From Prauserella aidingensis (GTDB lineage: Bacteria; Actinomycetota; Actinomycetes; Mycobacteriales; Pseudonocardiaceae), in NCBI RefSeq assembly GCF_024171865.1, contig NZ_JAMTCN010000020.1:28163-92162 (forward strand): a stretch of 64,000 nucleotides of DNA. The letters run 5' to 3'. Position numbers and translations under genes: made by a program. This document shows, piece after piece, positions 10,126 through 21,000 of the stretch. Numbering within the stretch: position 1 is the first letter of the stretch; each line of letters begins with the position of its first letter. The notes beneath the pieces are model-generated. The model made no database searches and was not told the origin of the DNA. It worked only from the letters and a program-made list of their open reading frames with translations.

Positions 10126-11183
10126 CCGGCACGCAGAAGACGGGGGAGACTCCCGTGCTCGAACGGACCTCGACGGTGCGCGTGCCCGTCGGCGGCCGCG
10201 CATGGTTCGTCCAGCGGCGCACGATCGGCCTCGTCGTCGGCTGTGTCGTGGCGATGCTCGGACTCGGCTTCGTCGGCCTGTCGTACGGCACGAGCTGGGC
10301 CACGCCCGGAGAGGTGTTCGGTGCGCTGACGGGGCTGGAACCGTCCGTGGTCATCGCCGAATGGCGAGCGCCCCGCGTGGTGGCGGGAATCCTGTTCGGC
10401 GCCGCGCTCGGGGTGGCGGGCGCGATCTTCCAGAATCTGACACGCAACCCGATGGGCAGCCCGGACATCATCGGTCTCGACGCGGGCGCCTACACCGGCG
10501 CGCTGCTGGTCATGACGGTGTTCGCGGGCGCCTCGGTCACCGTCGCGTTCGGCGCGGTCGCAGGTGGGCTGGTGACCGCGGCGCTGGTGTACTCGCTGTC
10601 GCGGTCGAACGGCCTGTCCGGCATGCGGCTCGTCGTCATCGGCATCGCCGTCAACGCGATGGTCACGGCGTTGAACAACTGGCTCGTGCTGCGCGCGGAG
10701 CTCGAGGTCGCGATGGCCGCGGTGGGCTGGAACTCGGGCTCGCTCAACGGCATCGACTGGGAGGACCTGGTCGTGCCGGGGGTCGTCATCGCGGTGCTGC
10801 TGACCGTCATCGGCCTCCGCGCCTCGGCGTTGCAGCAGTCGGCGCTGGGTGACTCGATCGCCGTGTCGACCGGGGTGCCGCTGGAACGGCAGCGGCTGCT
10901 GATGGTGCTGGTCGGCGTCGGTTGCACGGCGACCGTGACGGCGGTGGCGGGCCCGGTGATGTTCGTGGCACTGGCCGCACCGCAGATCGGCCGCAGACTC
11001 GCGCAGGCGCCCGGCGTTCCGTTGCTGCCCGCCGCCCTGACCGGGGCGGTACTGCTGCAGTTCGCCGACCTCGTCGCGCAGATGCTGCTCGCCCCCGTGT
11101 CCCTTCCCGTCGGCGTCGTCACGACGGCGATCGGCGGCGGTTACCTGATCTGGCTGCTCGCCCAGGAGGTGCGGCGGAGATGA
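10122..11183 (+). CDS. FecCD-type siderophore permease, subunit 2
   Basis: This is the 353-residue partner permease. A hydrophilic N-terminal stretch of about 35 residues precedes the first helix. Shared family segments are WRAPRVVAGILFGAALGVAG, FQNLTRNPMGSPDIIGLDAG and GPVMFVALAAPQIGRRL. The GTG at 10122 overlaps the stop of the first permease and encodes VTGTQKTGE. The stop overlaps the ATPase start. The tight overlaps show that all import genes are read as one unit. Confidence 0.93.
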   Translation: MTGTQKTGETPVLERTSTVRVPVGGRAWFVQRRTIGLVVGCVVAMLGLGFVGLSYGTSWATPGEVFGALTGLEPSVVIAEWRAPRVVAGILFGAALGVAGAIFQNLTRNPMGSPDIIGLDAGAYTGALLVMTVFAGASVTVAFGAVAGGLVTAALVYSLSRSNGLSGMRLVVIGIAVNAMVTALNNWLVLRAELEVAMAAVGWNSGSLNGIDWEDLVVPGVVIAVLLTVIGLRASALQQSALGDSIAVSTGVPLERQRLLMVLVGVGCTATVTAVAGPVMFVALAAPQIGRRLAQAPGVPLLPAALTGAVLLQFADLVAQMLLAPVSLPVGVVTTAIGGGYLIWLLAQEVRRR

Positions 11184-11953
11184 CCACCCGACTGTCCGCC
11201 CAGGACGTGACCCTCGGCTACGGCGATCGGGTCGTGTCGACCCGGCTCAGCCTCGATGTTCCGGACGGTGCGTTCACCGCCGTCGTCGGTCCGAACGGCT
11301 GCGGCAAGTCGACGTTGCTGCGGGCGCTGGTCCGGTTGCTGAAGCCCGCCGAGGGCGCGATCACGCTCGACTCGCGGTCCGTATCGGACCTTCCGGCGAA
11401 GGGCCTCGCCCGCGAACTGGCGTTCCTGCCGCAGGATCCGCTGGCGCCGGAGGGCATCACGGTGCACCAGCTCGTCTCCCGCGGCCGGTATCCGCACCAG
11501 TCGCTGCTGGCGCTGTGGACGCCCGAGGACGAACGGGCCGTCGCCGAGGCCATGGTCACCGCCGAGGTGGAGGACCTCGCCGACCGGCCGGTGGCCGAGC
11601 TCTCCGGCGGCCAGCGGCAGCGCGTGTGGGTGGCGATGGTGCTCGCGCAGGACACGCCGTACCTGCTGCTCGACGAGCCGACGTCCTTTCTGGACATCAC
11701 GCACCAGTACCGGCTGCTGGCGCTGCTGTCCCGGCTGCGGGACGAGGGCCGCACCGTGATCGCGGTGCTGCACGACATCAACCAGGCGTGCCGGTTCGCC
11801 GACCACCTCGTCGCGATGAAGGACGGCCGCGTGGCCGCCGAGGGTGCGGCGGCCGACGTCGTCGACGCGGCACTGATCAAGGACGTGTTCGACCTGCCGA
11901 GCGTGATCGTCGCCGACCCGGTGAGCGGCACGCCGATGGTCGTCCCCGAGTAG
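11180..11953 (+). CDS. Ferric-siderophore ABC transporter ATPase
   Basis: This 257-residue ATPase drives the FecCD importer. Walker A is GPNGCGKST near residue 36, the Q-loop lies around FLPQDPLAP, the signature is LSGGQRQRVW near 140, Walker B is YLLLDEPTSFLD, and the switch histidine is in AVLHDINQA. The length and the C-terminal VIVADPVSGTPMVVP are typical of FepC/FagC-type proteins. The ATG overlaps the permease stop. Confidence 0.95.
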   Translation: MTTRLSAQDVTLGYGDRVVSTRLSLDVPDGAFTAVVGPNGCGKSTLLRALVRLLKPAEGAITLDSRSVSDLPAKGLARELAFLPQDPLAPEGITVHQLVSRGRYPHQSLLALWTPEDERAVAEAMVTAEVEDLADRPVAELSGGQRQRVWVAMVLAQDTPYLLLDEPTSFLDITHQYRLLALLSRLRDEGRTVIAVLHDINQACRFADHLVAMKDGRVAAEGAAADVVDAALIKDVFDLPSVIVADPVSGTPMVVPE

Positions 11954-12004
11954 GCGCCCGCGACCGGCCCAGCCGGGCTCTGTCCAGGCGTTCGTGAGGA
12001 GCGA

Positions 12005-15000
12005 GTGTTGTCATCGTCGGAATCCGCCGCACCGGCCACCGAGCTGTTCGAGCTGACCAGTGCGCAGCAGGGCATCTGGAACGCGCAGCGGCTCGAACCC
12101 GATTCGCCGTACTACGTCGTCGGCGACGTCGTGGAGCTGAGCGGTGACGCGCCGGTGGACGTCCCGCTGCTGGCCGAGGCGATGGTCGGCACGGTCACCG
12201 AGGCGGAGTCGCTGCGGTTGCGGACGACCGACACCGCCGACGGGCCGCGGCAGTGGGTCAGTGACGAACCGGTACCCGCGCCGCGGGTCGTCGACGTCAG
12301 CCGTGAGGCCGAGCCGCGCGCCGCCGCCGAGCAGCTCGTCGCAGAGGAACGGTTCGCGCTGGCCGAGTCGACGCGCGGCATGACCGGCACGCCGTTGTAC
12401 ACGCAGACGATCATCACGCTGTCGGCCACCGAGGTCTGGTACAGCCAGCTCGGCCACCACCTCGTGTTCGACGGCTACAGCGCGGCGATGCTGGCCCGGC
12501 GCACGGCCGCCCGGTACACGGCGCTCGTGCGGGGCGAGGACCCTCCGACGTGCCCGTTCAGTCCGTTCGCCGACTTCGTCGCCGCCGACCGGGACTACCT
12601 GGCGAGCGACAAACCCGAGGCCGACCGTGCCTACTGGGTCGACAGGATGACACCGCTGCCGGACCTTCCCGAGTGGACGGCGCCCGGCTCGGGGCTCGCG
12701 GACACGGTGTCGGCGAAGGCCGCGCTGCCCGCCGAGGACGTGGCGCAGCTGCGCGCGTGCGCGGACCGGGAGGGCGTCACGTGGGGCGACGCCCTCCTGG
12801 CCTGCTACGCCGTGTTCCTGCACCGGGTGCTCGGCCGCAGCGACGTGCTGTTCGCGTTGCCGTTGATGTGTCGCACGAGCGGCGCCGAACTGCGGACGCC
12901 GGGCATGGCGGTCAACGTGCTGCCGCTGCGCGTCGAGGTGCGCGGCGGCGACACCCTCGGCGTCGTCGCCCGCCGGGTCGCCGAGGCGATGGGGCAGCTG
13001 CGTGCCCACCAGCGCTACCGCGGCGAGAACCTACCGCGTGACCTGGCGGCCCCGGGCGCGGGCGCGATCCTGCACGGGGCGGGTGTGAACCTGAAGGCGT
13101 TCGACCTGACGCTGGACTTCGCCGGGTCGACGGGTGTCATGCGCAACGTCGCGGGCGGGCCTCCCGAGGACATGGGCCTGAGCGTGCTGCCCGCGTCCGG
13201 CGGCGGCCTGTTGCTCGGGTTCGAAGTGGACGCCCGCGCCCATTCGCAGTCCGATGTGGATGCTCGGCTCGAGACGGTCTGCACGATCGTCCGGCAGCTG
13301 TCGGCCGATGCGAAGCCGGCCGCGGGGCAGGTGTCGCTGCTGCCGACGGGGATTCGTGACGATCTGCTGGAGGCGTGGGCGCCCGCGGCCGTCCCGGGCG
13401 AACCCGCCGCGGTTCCCGACGTGCTGTCCGCGCTCGCGGCGTCCCGCGGTGGCGACCCCGCGCTGGTCCACGGTGACGAGCGGGTCACCTACGCCGAGCT
13501 GGCCGCGCGCGTGCACCGGCTCGCGCGGGCGCTGCGGGCGCGCGGCGTGGGACCCGACGACGTGGTCGCGGTCGCCCTGCCACGGTCGGCGGATCTCGTC
13601 GTGACGCTGCTGGCGGCGCTGGACGCCGGGGCCGCGTTCCTGCCCCTCGACCTCGAACACCCCGACGAGCGGCTGCGCCTGCTCCTGGCCGACGCGCGGC
13701 CCGCGCTGGTGGTGACCGATCCGGCGCTCGGCCGCGACGTCGGCACCTGGCCGACGCTGACGGTCACCGACGCCGCCCGGCACGACGACCGTCCACTGTC
13801 GACCGGCGAACTGGCCCGCGAGCGCAGGCCCGAGGACCTGGCGTACGTCATCTACACCTCCGGGTCGACGGGAACGCCGAAGGGCGTGCTCGTGCCGTCG
13901 GCGGGCCTGCGCGCGCTGCTGCACCACCAGCGCGCGACGGTGATCGCCGAGACGCAGCGCCGCACGGGCAGGCGGCTGCGGGTCGCGCACACGTACTCGT
14001 TCGCGTTCGACTCCGCCCTCGACCAGCTGTTGTGGCTGCTGTGCGGGCACGAGCTGCACCTGTACGACACCGACGTCACCAAGGACGCGGACGCGCTACT
14101 GGCCGCCTACGCCCGTGACGCGATCGACGTCGTCGACACCACGCCGTCGCTGGCCGCGCCGCTCGTCGACGCCGGACTGCTCACCGGCTCGCACCGGCCG
14201 TCGCTGATCGTGCTCGGCGGCGAGGCGACCCCGCCCTCGCTGTGGCGCCGCATCTCCGAATCTGCTGTGGACGGCCGGAACATCTACGGCCCGACCGAGG
14301 CGACCGTCGACGCCGCCCACGCCGACATCACGGGCGAGGAGCCGGCGATCGGACGGCCGCTCGCCGGGATGCGGGCGTACCTGCTGGACAACGCGCTGCA
14401 GCCGGTCGCGCCGGGTTCGGTGGGGGAGTTGTACCTTGCGGGGCCGCAGCTCGCGCGCGGGTATCTCGGCCGCTTCGCCGGCACCGCCGAGCGGTTCGTC
14501 GCCGATCCCCACGGCGCGCCCGGCGACCGGATGTACCGCACCGGGGACCTCGCCCGGTGGTCCCCGGATCGCGGGTTCGACTACCTGGGACGCGCCGACG
14601 GCCAGGTGAAGATCCGCGGCCACCGCGTCGAGGCCGGTGAGGTCGAGGCGGAGCTCGGTGCGCTGCCGGGTGTGAGCGGCGCGGCCGCGATGGTCCGTCA
14701 CGATACGGCCACGCCGCGCCTCGCCGGTTACGTCGTGCCCGAACGCGGTGCCGCTCCGACGCCGGACGGGCTGCGGGACGCCCTCGCCGAGCGGCTGCCC
14801 GACCATCTGGTGCCGTCGGCGGTCGTCGTGCTCGACGAGTTGCCGCTGACCGTGAGCGGCAAGGTCGACCGTGCGGCGCTGCCGGTGCCGCGGGCCACGA
14901 CGTCGGGCAGGTCGCCGTCGACCGAGTCCGAGCGCCTGCTGTGCGCCGTCGTCGCCGAGGTGTTCGACCTGGCGCCCGACGAGGTGAGCCCGGACGACGA

Positions 15001-18000
15001 CTTCTTCGGCCTGGGTGGCGACAGCATCAGCGCGATCAGCGTCAGCAGCCGCCTCCGCGCCCACGGTGTCGAGCTGCGGCCGCGTGACCTCTTGGCACGC
15101 CGCGACCTGGCCTCGCTGGCCACCCGGATGTCCACCGTGGCCGCGGACGCGCCGCCTGCGGCCGCCGACGAACCGGTCGGCCCGCTGCCCGCGCCGCCGA
15201 TCGTCCGGGGTCTGCTCGACCCGCATCCCGACCCCGATGCGTTCGCGGGTTATGCACAGTGGACGGTCGTCACGACGAACACGCCGCTGGAGCGCGCGAG
15301 CCTGGTCGCCGGGCTCGGCGTCGTACTCGACACGCATGCCGCGCTGCGCCTGCGGCTCACCGGCCGACGGGACCTCGAGGTGCGGGCGGCCGCGGACGTC
15401 TCCGCCGAAGCCGTCTTTGCCGAGGACATGGTGTCGGCCAAACCCTTCGGCGTCGAACCGGCCGACGTCGCGGAACGACTGGCAGGCGAACTGGACCCGG
15501 TTGCCGGCAACATGCTGCGACTGGCGCTCGTCGGCGACGACCGCCTCGTGATCGTCGCCCACCACCTCGTCATGGACGGCGTGTCCTGGCGGGTGCTGTT
15601 GCCCGATCTGCGCGCCGCCTGCCGTGGTGACGCGCTCGCACCCGTCGGCACGTCGTGGCGCGCGCACGCGCTGGCACTGGCCGAACAGGGCACGTCCGGG
15701 GAGCGGCGCGGCGAGCTCGACCACTGGCGGGCCGCCACCGCCCCGGAACTGCGGCCGCTCGGCGTGCCGACGCTCGACCCCGAGCGGGACACCGCCGCGA
15801 CGGCACGCCGCGACCTCACGGTCGTGAACCGGCGGTCGTCGGCGGCCGCCCTGACGACGCTGCCCGCGGCCTACCGCACCGGCACCGACGAGGTGCTGCT
15901 CGCGGCCCTGGCCCTCGCCCTGCGGTCCGTACGCGCCCGGACGTCGACGACCCCGGCCACGAATGCCCGCCCGGCCGCCTTCGGGATCACGGTGGAAAGC
16001 CACGGCCGGGACGCGGTCACTCCCGGCGCCGACCTGTCGCGCACGATCGGCTGGTTCACCGCCGAGTTTCCCGTGCGCGTCCCCGCCGACGCGCTGCGCA
16101 CCGACGCGGAACTGCGCGACGCCCTCGCGGGCGGCGAGGCGGCCGGACGGCTGTTGCGCGAGGCCAAGGAGGCCCGTCGCGCCGTGCCCGACGGCGGCAT
16201 CGGCTACGGCATCCTCCGCCACCTCGACGACGGCGCCGAGCTCGACGTGCCACCGCCCGAGGTGCTGCTCAACTACCTCGGCCGGTTCGCGGCGTCCGAC
16301 GGCGGCGACTGGCGGCTGCCCGAACGGGAGGCGTTCGGCGTCCTCGAACCCGAGGGCAAGGCGCTCGAACAGGTCCTCGCACTGAACTGCTTCGTCCACG
16401 AGCACGCCGCGGGCGACGAGGCGACCGGTGACGGAGACGACGCGGACGGAGCCGGTGACGGCGACGGCGGCCCGCGACTCGCCGTCGAGTGGACGGCAGC
16501 GGGCAGGCTCGTCGGCGCCGACCTGCTCGCCGAGCTGCAGCGCGGCTGGACCGAGGCGCTCGACGCCCTCGCCGCGCACGCCGAGCGGATCGGGCCAGGA
16601 GGAGGCGGTCTCACCCCGTCCGACCTGCCGTTGGTGTCGGTGACGCAGGCCGACATCGACGCGCTCGAACGCGTCCGTCCGGTGTCGGACGTCCTGCCCG
16701 CGACGTCGTTGCAGGCAGGACTGTCGTTCCACACCATGGCGGCAGGGGATGCCGACGCCGACGTGTACGTGGTGCAGGCGATCCTCACGCTCACCGGAGA
16801 GCTGGACCAGCGACGGCTCGCCGACGCGGCCCGGGAGCTGCTGCGCAGGCAGCCCGCGCTGCGTGTGCACCTTGCCACGACCGCGGCCGGCGAGGTGGTG
16901 CAGGTCGTTCCCGCCGAGCCCGACCTCGACTGGCAGCTCATCGACATGTCGACAACGGACTCCGGAACGGTCGCGTCCGGCGACGAGGATCTCGAGGCCC
17001 GGTTCGCCGCGCGATGCCGTGAGGAGCTGGAGCGGCCCTTCGACCCGGAGGTGCCACCGCTGATCCGGTTCCGGTTGTTCCGGTTCGGCCCCGCCGAACA
17101 CCGCCTCGTGCTCACCAACCACCACGCGCTGCTCGACGGCTGGTCGATGCCCCTGACCGGGCGGACCCTGCTCGGGCTGTATCGCGAACTCGGCGGCGGA
17201 CCGGCGGTGCCGCCGTCGGCGTCGCCGCAGGATTACCACCACTGGCTGGCGGGCCGCGACCGCGACGCGGCGCTCGACGCCTGGCGCGACGCGCTGTCCG
17301 GTGTGGACGAAGCGACCCGCCTCGCGCCCGCCACGGCGCGGCGGGAGGTCGCCCGTCCGGGTGCGGTCACGCTGGAGCTGGGCGAGGAGTTCAGTGAGCG
17401 GCTGAGTGCGTTCGCCCGAGCTCGCGGCATCACGGTCACCACGGTGTTGCAGACGGCGTGGGGCCTGCTGCTCGGGCGGCTGACCCGCAGGCGTGACGTC
17501 GTGTTCGGCTGCCCGGTCTCCGGCAGGCCCGCCGAGGTGGACGGTGTCGAGTCGATGATCGGACAGCTGGGCAACACCATTCCGGTGCGCGTGCGCTGCT
17601 GCGCGGACCAGTCCGCGGCCGACCTGCTCGAGGCGGTGCACGAGGAGTCCGTCGCGCTCGCCGACCATCACCACCTCGGACTGCCGGACATCCAGCGGGC
17701 GATCGGCGTCGGCGAGCTGTTCGACACGATGCTGGTGATGGAGAACTTCCCGTTCAACGGTGCAGGACTCGCCGTTGACGAGAAGGTCGCACTCGCGGAC
17801 GTGGACATCACCGACGCCACGCACTACCCGCTGACCGTCATCGCGTTGCCCGGCGACGCGCTGAGCCTCGTGCTGAGTTACCAGCCCCACGCGTTCACCG
17901 ACGACACCGTGCGCGGGTACGCCCGGTGGCTGCACGCGCTGCTCACCGAACTGGTCACCGACGCCGACCGGCCCGTCGGCAGGCTGCCGATGCTGGACGC

Positions 18001-21000
18001 CGCCGACACCGCCGCGGTGCTGCACCGCGGCACCTCACGGGTGCCCGCGAAGCCCCGCGACGGCGTGCTGGAGACGTTCGCCTCCTGGGTGGCGCGCACC
18101 CCCGACGCCGAGGCGCTCGTGTGCCGGAGCCGCAGCCTGACGTACGCCGAGCTGGACCGGCTCGCCAATCGGCTCGCGCACCGCCTGCTCGACGCGGGCG
18201 CCGGACCGGAGCAGCCCGTCGGGATGCTGCTGGGCCGCGACGTCGAGATGATCGTGGCACTGCTGGGCATCCTCAAGGCGGGCGCGGTGTACCTGCCGCT
18301 CGACCCGGACTACCCGAACGACCGGCTCGCCTACATGATCGGCGACGCGCGGCCCGTCGCGTTCGTCACCGACGCCGGGGCGCTGGCGACACTCGGCGGC
18401 GAGGTCCCCGGCGACGGCACCGTGGTGCGGGTGGACGATCCCGCCGTGCTGGGCGATCCGGCCGAGCCGACCGACCGCGACGCCGACCCCGCCCACGCCC
18501 GGGCGCAGCTGACGCCGGATTCGCTGGCGTACGTCATCTACACCTCCGGCACGACGGGACAGCCCAAGGGTGTGGCCGTGACGCACCGCGGCATCCCGGA
18601 CCTGATCGCGCTGCAGGAGGAGGTCGTCGGTGTCACCGAACGCGACCGCTACCTGCACTTCGCGTCGACCAGCTTCGACGTCGCGTTCTGGCAGACGATG
18701 GTGCCGCTGGCCTCCGGCGGAACCCTCGTCGTCGCGCCGGACGAGGTACGCGTACCCGGCGACGAGCTGCTCGACTACATCGCCGAGCACCGGCTGACCG
18801 GCGTCAACCTGCTGCCGTCGTTCCTCTCGGCCGTGCCCGAGGACCGCACGGTGCCGGGCGACGTGTTCTTCGTGGTCGGCGCCGAACGCCTCGACCCGGA
18901 GCTCGCCGACCGGTGGGGCACGGGCAGGCGCGCGCTGTTCAACGCCTACGGACCGACCGAGGTCACGATCAACTCCGTGACCTGGCACTACGAACCGGGC
19001 GAGACCGGCGCCGTCCCCATCGGACGGCCCGATCCGAACGTGCGCGCCTACGTGCTCGACGACGGCCTGCAACCCGTCGGCACCGGCGCTCCCGGCGAGC
19101 TGTACCTGGCCGGCCCGAAGCTCGCCCGCGGGTACCTCGGCAGGCCGGGACAGACGTCGCAGGCGTTCGTGGCCGACCCGTACGGCGAACCGGGATCGCG
19201 GATGTACCGCACCGGCGACGTCGTGTACTGGCGACCCGACGGGCAGCTGGTGTTCCTCGGCCGCGCCGACCGGCAGGTCAAGGTGCGCGGATTCCGCATC
19301 GAACTCGCGGAGATCGAGACCGCGCTGACGCGGCATCCCGACGTGCGCGGGTGCGCGGTCGTCGTGCGGAACGGCAGGCAGCTCGTGGGCTACGTGATCC
19401 CGGCGGGGGGCGCCGAGTTCGATCCGGTGCGACTGCGCGAGGACCTGCTCGGGCAGCTGCCCGACTACATGGTCCCCGCGGCGTTCGTGCGGCTCGACCG
19501 GCTGCCCCTGACCCCGGGCGGGAAGCTCGACGAACACGCGCTGCCCGCACCCGAGCACACCGGCGACGGCGCGGGACGGGAGCCGTCGACCCACGCCGAG
19601 GCGGTGCTGCTCGGCATCGTCCGTGACGTGCTGGACTCGGGCGACATCCGCCTCGACGACCACTTCCTCGAGGTCGGCGGCGACAGCATCGTCTCGTTGC
19701 AGGTCGTGTCCCGCGCGCGCAGGCAGGGACTGCGGCTCGGCCCACGCGACGTGCTCGACGGCGGCACGGTCGCGGGCATCGCCGCGCGCTGCCACGCCGC
19801 CGAGGAGAGCGCCGACACCGGACCGTCCACAGGGGACGCGCCGTTGACCCCGGTGATGCGCGATCTGCTCGACCGGGCGCCCGATCCCGGCGACTTCTGC
19901 CAGTGGACCGAGATCTGCGTGCCCGCGGGTGGCGACCTCGCCACGTGGTCCCGGGCCGTGGACGCGCTCCTGCGGACCCACGACGTGCTGCGGGCCCACC
20001 TCGTGGACGGCGCCGTGGCGGCGCGTACCCCGGTGCTGCGGATCGCCGAACCCGACGCCGTCACCGCGGCCGACGTGCTCACTCGCGTCACCGCGACCGG
20101 GGACGTGCGCGGCCTCGTCGACGGCTGGATCGCCGACGTGCGGGAGCAGTTCGACGTCCGCCGCGCGCCGTTGGTGCGGGCACTGTGGGTCGACAGGGGA
20201 GCAGACGAGCTCGGCCGATTCGTACTCGTGGCGCACCACCTGCTGGTCGACGGCGTGTCCTGGCGCGTGCTCGTCGACGACCTCGCCGACGCCTACGAGG
20301 GCAGGGAGCTGTCGCGGCCCACGCCGTTCCTCGGCTGGGCGCGGTCGCTCGCGTCGGCCGCCGATGCGCGGGCGGGCGAGCAGGCGCACTGGCGCGCCGT
20401 CGGGCGAAACCCGCAGAAACGGCTCACGCGCGCACGGTTCGACCCGGGCCGTGACACGGGCGCGACGGCGGTGCACCACGAGTTCGCCGTCGATGCCGCC
20501 ACCAGCAGGACACTCCTGACGACCCTGCCCGCGGCCTACCACGCGACGCCCGACGCGGTGTTGCTCACGGCGCTGACCAGGGCGATCGCTCGATGGTCCG
20601 ACCGCGAATCGGACCTGTACCTCGCGTTGGAGGGGCACGGCAGGCACGCGCCCGACCCGGACCGCGACGTCGACCTGTCGCGCACCGTCGGCTGGTTCAC
20701 CGCGGTCCACCCGGCGCGGATCACGCTGCCCGACGGCGACGCCGCGACGCAGCTGAAGGCCGTCAAGGAACGGCTGCGCGCCCAGGGAGACGGCCTCGGC
20801 CACGGCATCCTCGCCGCTGCGGGCCGGGTGACGCCGGTGCACCCCGACGTCAGCTGGAACTACCTGGGCCAGTTCGCGCAGGCCCCCGACGTCGAACGCG
20901 CGTGGCAGGCGCCGCCGGGCTCGGCACCGTTCGGATCCGGCGGCGATGCGCTCCCGATGCCGCACAGCCTCATGATCAACGCGATGACGACCGGTGACGG

